From the NCBI GenBank assembly GCA_946484175.1, contig CAMLSX010000020.1, positions 1-36,661 of the forward strand: 36,661 bases of DNA, written 5' to 3'. The number at the start of each line of letters is the position of its first letter. The first letter of the stretch is position 1. Positions 15,255-22,700 of this stretch are shown piece after piece. The position numbers were made by a program, and so were the translations under genes. Under the pieces are notes generated by a model that was given only the letters and a program-made list of their open reading frames with translations, was not told the DNA's origin and made no database searches. The DNA comes from an uncultured Clostridia bacterium (GTDB lineage: Bacteria; Bacillota; Clostridia; Oscillospirales; Acutalibacteraceae).

Positions 15255-15532
15255 GGCAATTCTCCTTTCAGTGCTCTGCGGCACCGTTGAGATCCGGCGC
15301 ATGCCGGTCTTGTTCCATTGTACAAAGAGAAGAGAGAGAAGTCAACAGTTTTCAGGAAAAAATTATGCGAGAAGAAAAAATAAAAATACCGTTCAAAATC
15401 CCCTGTAATCAATTTTTTTGTAAAAAATAAAGAGCTGTTGATCAACGAGTCTTTTAATGTTTATAGAAGAGCCTGTACAGGATTTGTGTATATTTTAACA
15501 ATAAAATTTTTTTGAAATTCAGAAAAAAGCTA
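15255..15532. other. AT-rich intergenic region with divergent promoters
   Basis: Between the DUF1292 gene and the large RNA gene I see no coding potential. It holds the DUF1292 promoter (minus strand) and, just before the RNA promoter, an A/T-tract stretch (15490-15530) that could serve as an UP element. Confidence 0.6.
15317..15345 (-). promoter_or_regulatory. Promoter of the DUF1292 gene
   Basis: On the minus strand, TTGACT (15345-15340) is followed by a 17-base spacer and TACAAT (15322-15317). Confidence 0.7.
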
Positions 15533-15561
15533 TTGACATTACACAATAAGTGAGTTATAAT
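15533..15561 (+). promoter_or_regulatory. Consensus sigma-A promoter of the large non-coding RNA
   Basis: TTGACA (15533-15538), a 17-base spacer and TATAAT (15556-15561): both boxes are perfect and an A/T-rich tract lies upstream. This predicts a very strong, constitutive start near 15568. Confidence 0.9.
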
Positions 15562-16293
15562 AAAGCCAGAAAAGAACAAGAGTTCAAAGAAAAAGATCCC
15601 ACATCTTCGAAAAGGATGAGGAGCTCAAAGTAGAAAAAGTTTTCTGAGAGTCAATCAGAAAACAATCAGTGAGATTTGAAAAAGAATATCAGATGGGACG
15701 AGAAACCGTTTGAAGAATCAATCAAATCGTGACTAAGCTGATTAAAAGTTCTTTGAATTGGAGTTTTTGGACAGGCAATTCTAAAAAGAGCAGGAGAAAG
15801 CTGAAAAAGAAAAATCAGTTTTCAAAAAAGCGAAGCGCATTTACGACAGTTCTAGAAGCAGAGGGAAATTTCAAAAACAAATTTTTAAAATCAGAAATGA
15901 TTGAAAATTGAGATTCTGAAAAGAAAATCAGCTAATAGAAAAGTAAATGGGATCGCAGAAATGAAATTTGAAATTCTTGGACAGCAATAAGAATTTGAAG
16001 AGAAGATTCTTAAATGGAAAACTGTTTAAGATATCTGAAGAAAACAAATGTAATAATTCTCCAAAAGCTTATAAAAAGAATTGAAACTGGAAGAAAACAA
16101 AGAAGAAAAAGAAATTCGAAAAGAGCTGGGAGAGGAGTAATAAAACTACAAGGTTGTAGTTTAAACCTCATCGAATAAGAGTCGAAGAGATCAGGTAAAG
16201 GTGTCTTTACAAAATAAAGATGCAAAAGTACCTGAAAGAAAAAGTGGGAAGAGCCTTGTATCTTTAATAATATGAATGAAAGAGGTGGGTCCG

Positions 16294-16350
16294 ATGGCAC
16301 AGGAAGCAACTTCACAGCTGAATCAGAACGGTCTGTCGGACCGTTACTGA
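16294..16350 (+). CDS. Possible 18-residue peptide inside the large RNA
   Basis: ATG at 16294 opens a frame MAQEATSQLNQNGLSDRY ending in TGA. AGAGGTGG lies 5 bases upstream, the best ribosome-binding site in the whole RNA. The frame falls in a less A-rich part that also forms the strongest hairpin (16319-16354), so the local sequence bias may instead come from RNA structure. No family is recognised. It may be chance. Confidence 0.25.
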   Translation: MAQEATSQLNQNGLSDRY

Positions 16351-16742
16351 TTCAATATATAGCAGATAAAATTTAAATACGAATATCGAAATAACAAGTA
16401 AAGGATTGAGTCCAAAGTACTAGGTAAGAGTTGAAAAAAGCATTTTTCGAAATTGTTTAGAAAGGTGTCTTTTTAGAAGATATGACTGATCCAGTAAACA
16501 ACAACCGGATCGGCTGAGAAACTGAGGAACCCCGATTTTGAACGGCTTTGTTGAAAGCCTATCCTTGAAAAGATGTATGAACACAAAAGGGTTATTCCAA
16601 TAGCAAAAATGTTCAGGCTTTATGCCCAGCCGGTCAAAAATCAATTGTTTGCAAGTAAACCGATTGTCAGTTTTGGTAAACGCCAATGTACTAAATAGAT
16701 AGCTTTGTTTCGAATTCGGACACAAGTTAATATTGGACGAAG

Positions 16743-16774
16743 AAGGGTTCCGGTGGTTGCTGGAACCCTTTTTT
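16743..16774 (+). terminator. Terminator of the large RNA
   Basis: AAGGGTTCC pairs perfectly with GGAACCCTT around a 10-base loop, and the T-run reaches six. Confidence 0.93.
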
Positions 16775-16782
16775 GACGAAGT

Positions 16783-16836
16783 AAATAGAAAAACAAAACT
16801 CCTGATGAATTCCTTTAAAAGCAGAATTCATCAGGA
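16783..16836 (-). terminator. Terminator of the flippase gene
   Basis: A perfect 13-bp stem TCCTGATGAATTC/GAATTCATCAGGA (16800-16836) is followed on the minus strand by a T-rich tail (GTTTTGTTTTTC). It may also back up the plus-strand RNA terminator. Confidence 0.88.
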
Positions 16837-16858
16837 ATTTTGTTGTATTGAGAAAATG

Positions 16859-18262
16859 TTATGCGGAAGCTTTTTTGCGATCAGGCAGGATCTTGCGTAT
16901 AGCCGAAAGCAGTCCACCGATGTTCAACAAGGTCATACCAAGGGTTAAAACAACTTGAATCGGAATCCAGTAGGGAACTTCCCAAATCATGATAAATGCC
17001 TGAGTAAGTAATAACAGTGTGTTGACAGTTAGTCTAAAACCGCCCAACTTCATGTGAATAAAGCGCTTGGTATCATAAGCACGCAGCAGGAATACCACAA
17101 AGTAGCTGGCAAACATCGCAAACGCAGCGCCGTTGGCTCCATAATACGAAATCAGGATAAAACTTAAAATGACATTCACTAAAGCGCCGACCGCAGTGGT
17201 TGCCAAAGAAAGAATGCTTTTTTTGTTGACGATATAAACCGTGCCCAAAAAAGTAACCATACAGGAGTAAACGGTTGCTACAGAAAGAATGGGGATATAA
17301 ATCCAGGAATTATAATAAGAATCTGCTACCATGATTTTGGTAATAACTTTTGAAAATAAAATTAAAAAAGAGCCCACGATAAAAACCAGGGAACTCAGAC
17401 TGTGGAAGACCTGTGTAAAAAATCGTGCCCGCCCTTTTTCTTCTGAGATGGCAGACATTTGCCAGGCATTCATGAAAATCGTAGAGATCAAAATAATAGC
17501 AGATGGCCATTTATATGCAGCAGCATACAGACCATTTACGCTCTCACCAATAATAGCAGTAATGATGTAGCGGGAGGATACAGTGGTAACCCACCAGAAC
17601 ACTGTGTTTGGAATCATCGGGATAGAATAACGCAGCATCTCCTGAGTGGTTGTTTTTCCCCGTAAATAGGAGGGATGGAAATATTGAAGAATACGTCCAT
17701 TAAAAATAAGGAAAAGGCACGAACAGGCATCGGCACAAACAATTGCTGACAAATATCCCACGATGCCCAAATCAAAACCAAGTAAAAACACGATGGTAAA
17801 GAGCAAAGTCAGAGCTGTGCTCAGAATACCGTCTACCGCATACAGCTTTACATGTCCTTTTGCACGGACAAACTGTTGAAATAAAGTTCTTAGAGAAGAG
17901 GTCATAACAAACACACACAAAAGGGTTGTATAACCGTCCAAACCAGGAATTAACTTCAGCAGCGGATAGCACAAGATCAGCAAAACAAAACCGGCTAGCA
18001 ACGTCAACAGGCCTGTTGTAAGCACCTCTGAGTTGCGCACCTTGCGGTCCAGTCCAAACCGGATTACCGCATCCGTAATTCCGAATGTAACCAGTGGTAC
18101 CAACAGGTTGGCGCTTTGCTGCAGCAGATCAGAAATACCATATTCGGCACCGGTTAATACATTGGTATACAAGGGCATAAGGAAGAATACCAGCAGTTTA
18201 GAACCGAATGTGCCAATTGCAAATATTAACGTATTAGAAAATAATTTTTTATATTTATCCAT
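16859..18262 (-). CDS. Polysaccharide flippase, Wzx/MATE-like (oligosaccharide exporter)
   Basis: An integral membrane protein of 467 residues with 12-14 predicted hydrophobic helices. The N-terminus NTLIFAIGTFGSKLLVFFLMPLY and AEYGISDLLQQSANLLVPLVTFGITDAVIRF are typical of the polysaccharide biosynthesis (Wzx/MurJ/MATE clan) family, as is SIPMIPNTVFWWV in the middle. Such proteins flip undecaprenyl-linked oligosaccharides across the membrane. Of two ATGs (18268 and 18262) the second is chosen: GGGGA abuts the first but is 6 bases from the second. uppP lies 108 bases upstream on the same strand. UppP recycles the lipid carrier such a flippase would use, so a functional link is plausible. Confidence 0.88.
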   Translation of the reverse strand: MDKYKKLFSNTLIFAIGTFGSKLLVFFLMPLYTNVLTGAEYGISDLLQQSANLLVPLVTFGITDAVIRFGLDRKVRNSEVLTTGLLTLLAGFVLLILCYPLLKLIPGLDGYTTLLCVFVMTSSLRTLFQQFVRAKGHVKLYAVDGILSTALTLLFTIVFLLGFDLGIVGYLSAIVCADACSCLFLIFNGRILQYFHPSYLRGKTTTQEMLRYSIPMIPNTVFWWVTTVSSRYIITAIIGESVNGLYAAAYKWPSAIILISTIFMNAWQMSAISEEKGRARFFTQVFHSLSSLVFIVGSFLILFSKVITKIMVADSYYNSWIYIPILSVATVYSCMVTFLGTVYIVNKKSILSLATTAVGALVNVILSFILISYYGANGAAFAMFASYFVVFLLRAYDTKRFIHMKLGGFRLTVNTLLLLTQAFIMIWEVPYWIPIQVVLTLGMTLLNIGGLLSAIRKILPDRKKASA

Positions 18263-18370
18263 ATCCATTCCCCGTTATCTGTCAGAGCTTCTGAGAGCTC
18301 ATAAAATTTGAAATCATCCTCTGAAGTAACAGCAGAAACAACATCCTGAAAGGTGAATTCGTTTAGATTC

Positions 18371-19237
18371 TCAGGCAGGAGTCAGGGTCAAAACATTTGT
18401 CAGGAACAGCACCAGAATTAACGCGCCCAACGCAATACGATACCAACCAAAGGGTTTGAAGTCATGCTTGCGGATAAAGCCCATGAACAAACGAATTACC
18501 AGAACGGAAACGAGGAAAGCGACAATCATACCGGTCAGCAGGATCATCAGTTCATATGAAGTGAAGCCCAAACCGAAATCTTTGAAATATTTGAAAATTT
18601 TCAAAGCACTGGCGCCCAGCATGGTGGGGATTGCCAGGAAGAACGAAAATTCAGCAGACAAACTGCGGGAGCATCCCAGCAGCACAGCGCCAAGAATAGT
18701 TGCACCGGAACGTGATGTACCGGGAATCATAGCCATAGCCTGGAAAAGACCGATTAACAGCAATGTTTTGACATTAAGCTGGTTGTAGCTTTGAATTTTG
18801 GGACGGCGATTCCGGTTTTCTACCAACAGGAAGAAAATACCGTATACAATCAGCATAACTGCTACCGTAACCGCATTGTAGAAAAGGTCATTGATTGCAT
18901 CGTCAAAGAGCAGGCCAAGAATCATGGCTGGAATCGTTGCGACAATGACTTTTAGCCACAAAGAAAAGGTTTGTTTCTTTTCGATGGCGTTCTTTTTGGG
19001 AGAAAAGGGATTGAGTTTATGGAAATACAGCACCAGCACGGCCAAAATAGAACCAAACTGGATGACGACAAGAAATAGATCAATAAAATCTCGTCCGCCC
19101 GAAAATTGAGAAGCATCCATCGGCCAAAAAGAGTCAAACAAAATCATGTGGCCGGTACTGCTGACGGGAAGCCATTCTGTGATTCCCTGGACGATGCCCA
19201 GACAAACCGCTTTTAAAAATTCAAGAAATAATAGCAA
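18371..19237 (-). CDS. uppP: Undecaprenyl-diphosphate phosphatase
   Basis: A membrane enzyme of 288 residues that dephosphorylates undecaprenyl diphosphate, regenerating the carrier for peptidoglycan and glycan synthesis; it also gives bacitracin tolerance. Signature motifs are GIVQGITEWLPVSSTGHMIL near the N-terminus and MIPGTSRSGATI near residue 170. About eight hydrophobic helices are seen. The start is a TTG at 19237 with AAGGAG 8 bases upstream; a longer frame from 19276 runs through the leader hairpin and is rejected. The leader holds a perfect inverted repeat. Confidence 0.95.
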   Translation of the reverse strand: MLLFLEFLKAVCLGIVQGITEWLPVSSTGHMILFDSFWPMDASQFSGGRDFIDLFLVVIQFGSILAVLVLYFHKLNPFSPKKNAIEKKQTFSLWLKVIVATIPAMILGLLFDDAINDLFYNAVTVAVMLIVYGIFFLLVENRNRRPKIQSYNQLNVKTLLLIGLFQAMAMIPGTSRSGATILGAVLLGCSRSLSAEFSFFLAIPTMLGASALKIFKYFKDFGLGFTSYELMILLTGMIVAFLVSVLVIRLFMGFIRKHDFKPFGWYRIALGALILVLFLTNVLTLTPA

Positions 19238-19261
19238 AACTCCATCTCCTTTGGTCAGGCA

Positions 19262-19290
19262 CGGGGAACACCGCACGGCGATGTTCCCCG
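19262..19290 (-). promoter_or_regulatory. Inverted repeat in the uppP 5' leader
   Basis: CGGGGAACA and TGTTCCCCG form a perfect 9-bp inverted repeat, 11 bases apart, between the promoter and the ribosome-binding site. No T-run follows, so it is not a simple terminator. It may be a protein-binding site or an mRNA hairpin. Confidence 0.5.
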
Positions 19291-19317
19291 AGATAATTTA
19301 TGGGTTTATTTCTTTCT

Positions 19318-19346
19318 ATTATAACAGAAATCTATGCGATTTCCAA
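19318..19346 (-). promoter_or_regulatory. Promoter of uppP
   Basis: On the minus strand, TTGGAA (19346-19341) is followed by a 17-base spacer and TATAAT (19323-19318). Confidence 0.65.
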
Positions 19347-19429
19347 TGGATAATGCCACTTCCGTAAAAAAGCAACAAAATATTTACAAAATATCCCAAG
19401 AGCTGCATACTGAGGATTCTATGAAAGAA

Positions 19430-19461
19430 AAAACGTCCTTTTAAAGGCAAAAGGACGTTTT
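19430..19461 (-). terminator. Terminator of the glycosyltransferase gene
   Basis: On the minus strand, AAAACGTCCTTTT pairs perfectly with AAAAGGACGTTTT (13 bp) and more T follow. Confidence 0.9.
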
Positions 19462-19470
19462 GCAAACTGT

Positions 19471-20634
19471 TCAATTTAGGAGAGAGAGATAAACCGCTTC
19501 GGCGGCATATGCCTGGTTGTAGGGAGTAAAAGGCCGTATGGACCCGATTACTAAATTTGTCAGCGCATTTTTTCCGGCACCGGAAACGCGGGCGAATTTA
19601 CGAATGAGAGAAAACAGATCGTCTTCTTTGGACCAGCAGAATCCATTTTGTCCTTCCTGTACCACAATTGAAGTACCGCTGTCGGAAGGAATCAGGAGCG
19701 GAGTACCACAAGCAGCAGCTTCTGGTGCAGAAAGAGAAAGTTCTTCAGAATGAGAACACGAAACATAGCAGCAGCTTACAGCAAAACAAGAGGCAATATC
19801 GTCAGGCTGCTCTTCACCGATCAGAGCAACACGGTTGGAAAGCCGGAGTGAATGGATATGCGAAAGCAATGCTTTTGTCTGGGACTTGCGATTCAGAATA
19901 AACAGATAGAAAGAATCATCCTGCATAAAAGCTTTTTTCCAGGAGTCTAAGAAACGAAGCAATGTGTGCGTATCACGACAGTCGCCACATACCACGATTT
20001 TTTTATCTTCCAGAGAGAGAGATTCGCGAAGAGCCCGTTTATGTAGAGGAGAAGAGGCTCCGATATTATAAGAACGGGTATCCACAGCAAATGGAAAAAT
20101 CAAGTCAGCTTCACGCGGCCCATCATCCTCTAATCTCTGGGCCATGGCGTCCGTCAGCACTGCCAGATGGTTCGCGTGTTTCAACACAAATTCTGCGACA
20201 TCAATCCGTGCTCTTTCCCGCAAAAGAGAGACGGGGGAAAAAGTGTGTCCAGATTTTTCTGTATCCCAGAGGCTGTGAATTGTCAGCAATGAGGTAATGT
20301 CGTGGTCATCTGCATATTGCAGTGCAAAAGCACCACTTTCAGAGAGTGTATGGATATGGATCAGCTCAGGCCGGAAAGCACGGAGCTTTTCCTCCATCTG
20401 CTGATTTCCAGTTTTATTCATCTGCACACCATCCATATTGGCGGCACGGCGCCCGGAACATTTCAGTACGTTTCCGTCTGTTTCTGCTTTTGCTCGTCCT
20501 GCTTCCGGCACGATTACCATCACATCATGACCAATATAAAACAGACCCTCTGCCAGAATAGATACATGAGTTGCTATATCTTTTTCCCGGGCGTAACGGG
20601 TATAATAGCTGTCTGTCACCAGTGCGATTCTCAT
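19471..20634 (-). CDS. Glycosyltransferase family 4 protein
   Basis: A GT-B fold protein of 387 residues. The N-terminal domain begins MRIALVTDSYYTRY and includes ELIHIHTLSESGAFALQYA and LLTIHSLWD. The C-terminal nucleotide-sugar domain shows VVCGDCRDTHTLLRFL, VALIGEEQPDD and an E-x7-E-like motif in SHSEELSLSAPEAAACGTPLL (here split: SHSEELSLSAP, then EAAACGTPLLIPSD). Family members transfer glucose, galactose or mannose to lipids or polysaccharides; the acceptor is unknown. GAGAGG precedes the ATG. It has its own promoter and terminator, but lies near uppP and a flippase, which suggests an envelope role. Confidence 0.86.
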   Translation of the reverse strand: MRIALVTDSYYTRYAREKDIATHVSILAEGLFYIGHDVMVIVPEAGRAKAETDGNVLKCSGRRAANMDGVQMNKTGNQQMEEKLRAFRPELIHIHTLSESGAFALQYADDHDITSLLTIHSLWDTEKSGHTFSPVSLLRERARIDVAEFVLKHANHLAVLTDAMAQRLEDDGPREADLIFPFAVDTRSYNIGASSPLHKRALRESLSLEDKKIVVCGDCRDTHTLLRFLDSWKKAFMQDDSFYLFILNRKSQTKALLSHIHSLRLSNRVALIGEEQPDDIASCFAVSCCYVSCSHSEELSLSAPEAAACGTPLLIPSDSGTSIVVQEGQNGFCWSKEDDLFSLIRKFARVSGAGKNALTNLVIGSIRPFTPYNQAYAAEAVYLSLLN

Positions 20635-20717
20635 GAAATTCCTCTCCCAAAAGCCGCGGCAATATTAAAAAAATGTCGGATTCTGTATTGCCAAGCTCAC
20701 TGCTCAACAGTATTCAT

Positions 20718-20746
20718 ATTATAACACAAAATAATGGTGCTTTAAA
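20718..20746 (-). promoter_or_regulatory. Promoter of the glycosyltransferase gene
   Basis: On the minus strand, TTTAAA (20746-20741), a 17-base spacer and TATAAT (20723-20718). Confidence 0.6.
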
Positions 20747-20771
20747 TAGAATTTTTGACTGCTGTGCAACT

Positions 20772-20796
20772 ATTCTCTTTAATCTTTTGAGAGAAT
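20772..20796. promoter_or_regulatory. Operator-like inverted repeat in the hprK promoter
   Basis: ATTCTCT and AGAGAAT form perfect 7-bp arms with an 11-base centre, ending four bases before the -10 box. The position suits a repressor or activator; no regulator is identified. Confidence 0.4.
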
Positions 20797-20806
20797 GCGA
20801 TATAAT
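20778..20806 (+). promoter_or_regulatory. Promoter of the hprK cluster
   Basis: TATAAT (20801-20806) has only a poor -35 match (TTTAAT, 20778-20783) at 17 bases. The weak -35 box overlaps an inverted repeat, which suggests regulation. Confidence 0.5.
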
Positions 20807-20904
20807 AAAATCAGTACTGCGTGAATTTGTAAAAATGTCTCGCAGAAGCGCGAAGAACCTGTTTTAGCGCTGTCGATGACAACAAATAGAAAGGACGATG
20901 AATC

Positions 20905-21867
20905 ATGGTCACAACATTTACCGTACCCCTTTCCAAGGTTATGAAAGAACTGGCACTGGAGGTTGTGTTTCTTCCTACCAGCGCGGATGAGATCCTGATT
21001 TCTTCCCGTGATGTAAACCGCCCTGGTTTGGAGCTGAATGGTTTTTACGATTATTATGATAAGAATCGAATTCTGATTTTTGGTAATGCAGAGACCGCTC
21101 TGCTGGCCTCTTTTACACATGAAAAACGCAGTGATGTGTTGAATGCGCTTTTCTCCCGCCGTCCTCCGGCGGTAATCGTAGCAAGAAATATTACCCCCGC
21201 ACCAGAAATGGTAGAGGCTGCTCAGGCGCATGGTGTGGCCTTGCTGAAAACTGCGGATACGACTTCCAATCTGGTGGCAGCTTTGGTTGCCTACATGAAT
21301 ACAGAATTGGCTCCCAGAATTACACGTCATGGTGTTCTGGTAGAAGTATATGGTGAAGGAATCCTGCTGGTAGGCGACAGCGGCGTTGGAAAAAGCGAAA
21401 CAGCTATTGAACTGATCAAGCGCGGCCATCGTCTGATCGCAGATGACGCTGTTGAAATTCGCCGGGTTTCCAATAAAACGCTGGTGGGCTCTGCACCAGA
21501 GAATATTCGTCACTTTATCGAATTGCGCGGTATCGGTATTATCAATGCACGCCGGATTTTTGGTATGGGTGCAGTTAAGGTCAGCGAAAAAATTGACATG
21601 TGCATCAATCTGGAAATTTGGGATAATACCAAAGTATACGACCGTATGGGCATCGATAACGAATATACTGAAATTCTGGGCAACCGTGTCCCTGTACTCA
21701 CCATTCCGGTAAAACCCGGACGAAATCTTGCGATTATCATTGAGGTTGCGGCTATGAACAACCGTCAGAAAAAGATGGGATATAATGCTGCACAGGAGTT
21801 GCTGGCCAGCCTGGGTATGGATGTTTCCGGTATGACCGAGACGGAAACTAAAAAAGATCTGATTTGA
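20905..21867 (+). CDS. hprK: HPr kinase/phosphorylase
   Basis: A homohexameric bifunctional enzyme that phosphorylates and dephosphorylates Ser-46 of HPr and so controls carbon catabolite repression. At 320 residues it is full length. The N-terminal domain covers about residues 1-130. The kinase core has RHGVLVEVYG (142 His), the P-loop GDSGVGKS (157-164), HRLIADDAVEI, ELRGIGIINARRIFG and the HprK-specific VKPGRNLAIIIEVAAMNNRQ. AAAGGA lies 10 bases before the ATG. It leads a long plus-strand cluster of murB, rapZ, whiA and dnaE, an order common in Clostridia. Confidence 0.96.
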   Translation: MVTTFTVPLSKVMKELALEVVFLPTSADEILISSRDVNRPGLELNGFYDYYDKNRILIFGNAETALLASFTHEKRSDVLNALFSRRPPAVIVARNITPAPEMVEAAQAHGVALLKTADTTSNLVAALVAYMNTELAPRITRHGVLVEVYGEGILLVGDSGVGKSETAIELIKRGHRLIADDAVEIRRVSNKTLVGSAPENIRHFIELRGIGIINARRIFGMGAVKVSEKIDMCINLEIWDNTKVYDRMGIDNEYTEILGNRVPVLTIPVKPGRNLAIIIEVAAMNNRQKKMGYNAAQELLASLGMDVSGMTETETKKDLI

Positions 21868-21900
21868 TGTTTAATGTGGCGCAAAGAAAGGAATGGACAG

Positions 21901-22629
21901 ATGAAACTCATAGCTGATACACATACGCATACAATTGCATCTACCCATGCATACAGCACTTTGCAGGAGATGGTTCATGCAGCGGCAGAAAAGAAGCTTT
22001 TCGCGATTGGAATCACCGATCATGGATACAGCATGCCGGGAGGGCCAGGGGAATGGTATTTCTCCAATCTGCATTCGGTTCCCAATTATATAGAGGGAGT
22101 TTGGGTGCTTCGAGGGGCAGAAGCAAATGTAACGGATTATGAGGGCAGACTGGATATTCCAGAGAATGATTTAAAAAAGCTTGACTGGGTAGTGGCATCC
22201 ATTCACAGCTGCTGTATGCCCGAAGCGATTGAGCCAACCAAAGAACTGTGCACACAGCTTTGGCTGCAAGTTGCGAAAAATCCGTATGTACGTGTCATTG
22301 GCCACAGCGGCAGCCCCGTGTATGCGTATGACTATGAGAAAGTCATCCCCGAGTTTGGCCGGAACGGCAAACTGGTGGAAATCAATTCCCATTCCTTTGA
22401 AGTACGGGCAGATTATATCCCGAATTGCGTAACGATTGCCCGGTTGTGTATGAAATATCGTGTGCCGGTCATTGTAAATTCAGACGCGCATTTTTCCGCT
22501 TCGGTGCTGGATTGCTCTGCCGGGCTTCAAATGCTGGAAGAAATCGGGTTCCCGGAAGAGTTGATTGTCAATGCTTCTGAAGAAAGATTCAGCGAATATC
22601 TTCGCACCCACACCGGTTTCTGGAAATAA
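21901..22629 (+). CDS. PHP-domain phosphatase/phosphoesterase (YcdX-like)
   Basis: A protein of 242 residues. The polymerase-and-histidinol-phosphatase metal site is seen as DTHTHTIAS (about residues 6-14), GITDHGYSM (about 38-46), RGAEANVTDYEG (Glu), VVASIHSC (about 97-104), VIGHSGS (about 134-140) and VNSDAHFS (about 196-203), the ligand set of the trinuclear YcdX type. The substrate is unknown. The ATG at 21901 follows AAAGGA; the longer frame opening at 21874 lacks a site. Genes of this family often sit between hprK and murB in Clostridia. Confidence 0.9.
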   Translation: MKLIADTHTHTIASTHAYSTLQEMVHAAAEKKLFAIGITDHGYSMPGGPGEWYFSNLHSVPNYIEGVWVLRGAEANVTDYEGRLDIPENDLKKLDWVVASIHSCCMPEAIEPTKELCTQLWLQVAKNPYVRVIGHSGSPVYAYDYEKVIPEFGRNGKLVEINSHSFEVRADYIPNCVTIARLCMKYRVPVIVNSDAHFSASVLDCSAGLQMLEEIGFPEELIVNASEERFSEYLRTHTGFWK

Positions 22630-22632
22630 ACG

Positions 22633-22668
22633 GCTGCCCTGTCGGTGCGTAAATACCGGCAGGGCAGC
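22633..22668 (+). other. Strong hairpin between the PHP gene and murB
   Basis: GCTGCCCTG-t-CGGT pairs with ACCG-g-CAGGGCAGC around 8 bases. No T-run follows. It may be a processing or stabilising hairpin, or a leaky terminator. Confidence 0.5.
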
Positions 22669-22700
22669 ATATGATACTTGTAGAAAGGGCGTGAGAGATC

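Larger units (their letters stand above)
15568..16774 (+). ncRNA. Unclassified very large structured RNA, about 1.2 kb
   Basis: A strong promoter and a strong terminator bracket about 1,207 bases with no credible gene: no plus-strand frame exceeds about 70 codons, and none of the longer ones has a ribosome-binding site. The strand is A-rich and C-poor (32 A and 4 C in 16081-16140), as expected for A-rich joining regions between helices. Perfect local hairpins include 15639-15663 (9 bp), 15971-15996 (8 bp), 16008-16031 (7 bp), 16143-16162 (8 bp), 16195-16210 (6 bp), 16319-16354 (15 bp, one bulge), 16544-16559 (6 bp) and 16578-16615 (6 bp ends). Some motifs recur: AAAGGTGTCTTT twice and TTGGACAG twice. 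It is not tmRNA, RNase P RNA, SRP RNA or a group I/II intron by any motif I can see. Size and style recall ROOL, GOLLD or OLE RNAs, but I cannot assign it to any. Confidence 0.8.

Noticed and set aside
15729-15911. 60-codon Lys-rich plus-strand frame in the large RNA
   Set aside because: It needs a GTG start without a ribosome-binding site, and the composition is what an A-rich RNA yields in any frame.
16010-16725. Two 101-codon minus-strand frames (16010-16315 and 16420-16725)
   Set aside because: They are the T-rich complement of the A-rich RNA, giving Phe/Leu-rich peptides that mimic membrane proteins; no ribosome-binding site or promoter.
15568-16774. Group I or II intron, tmRNA, RNase P RNA or SRP RNA
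   Set aside because: No intron boundary or domain V motif, no tag-peptide or tRNA-like ends, and none of the conserved RNase P or SRP core sequences were seen.
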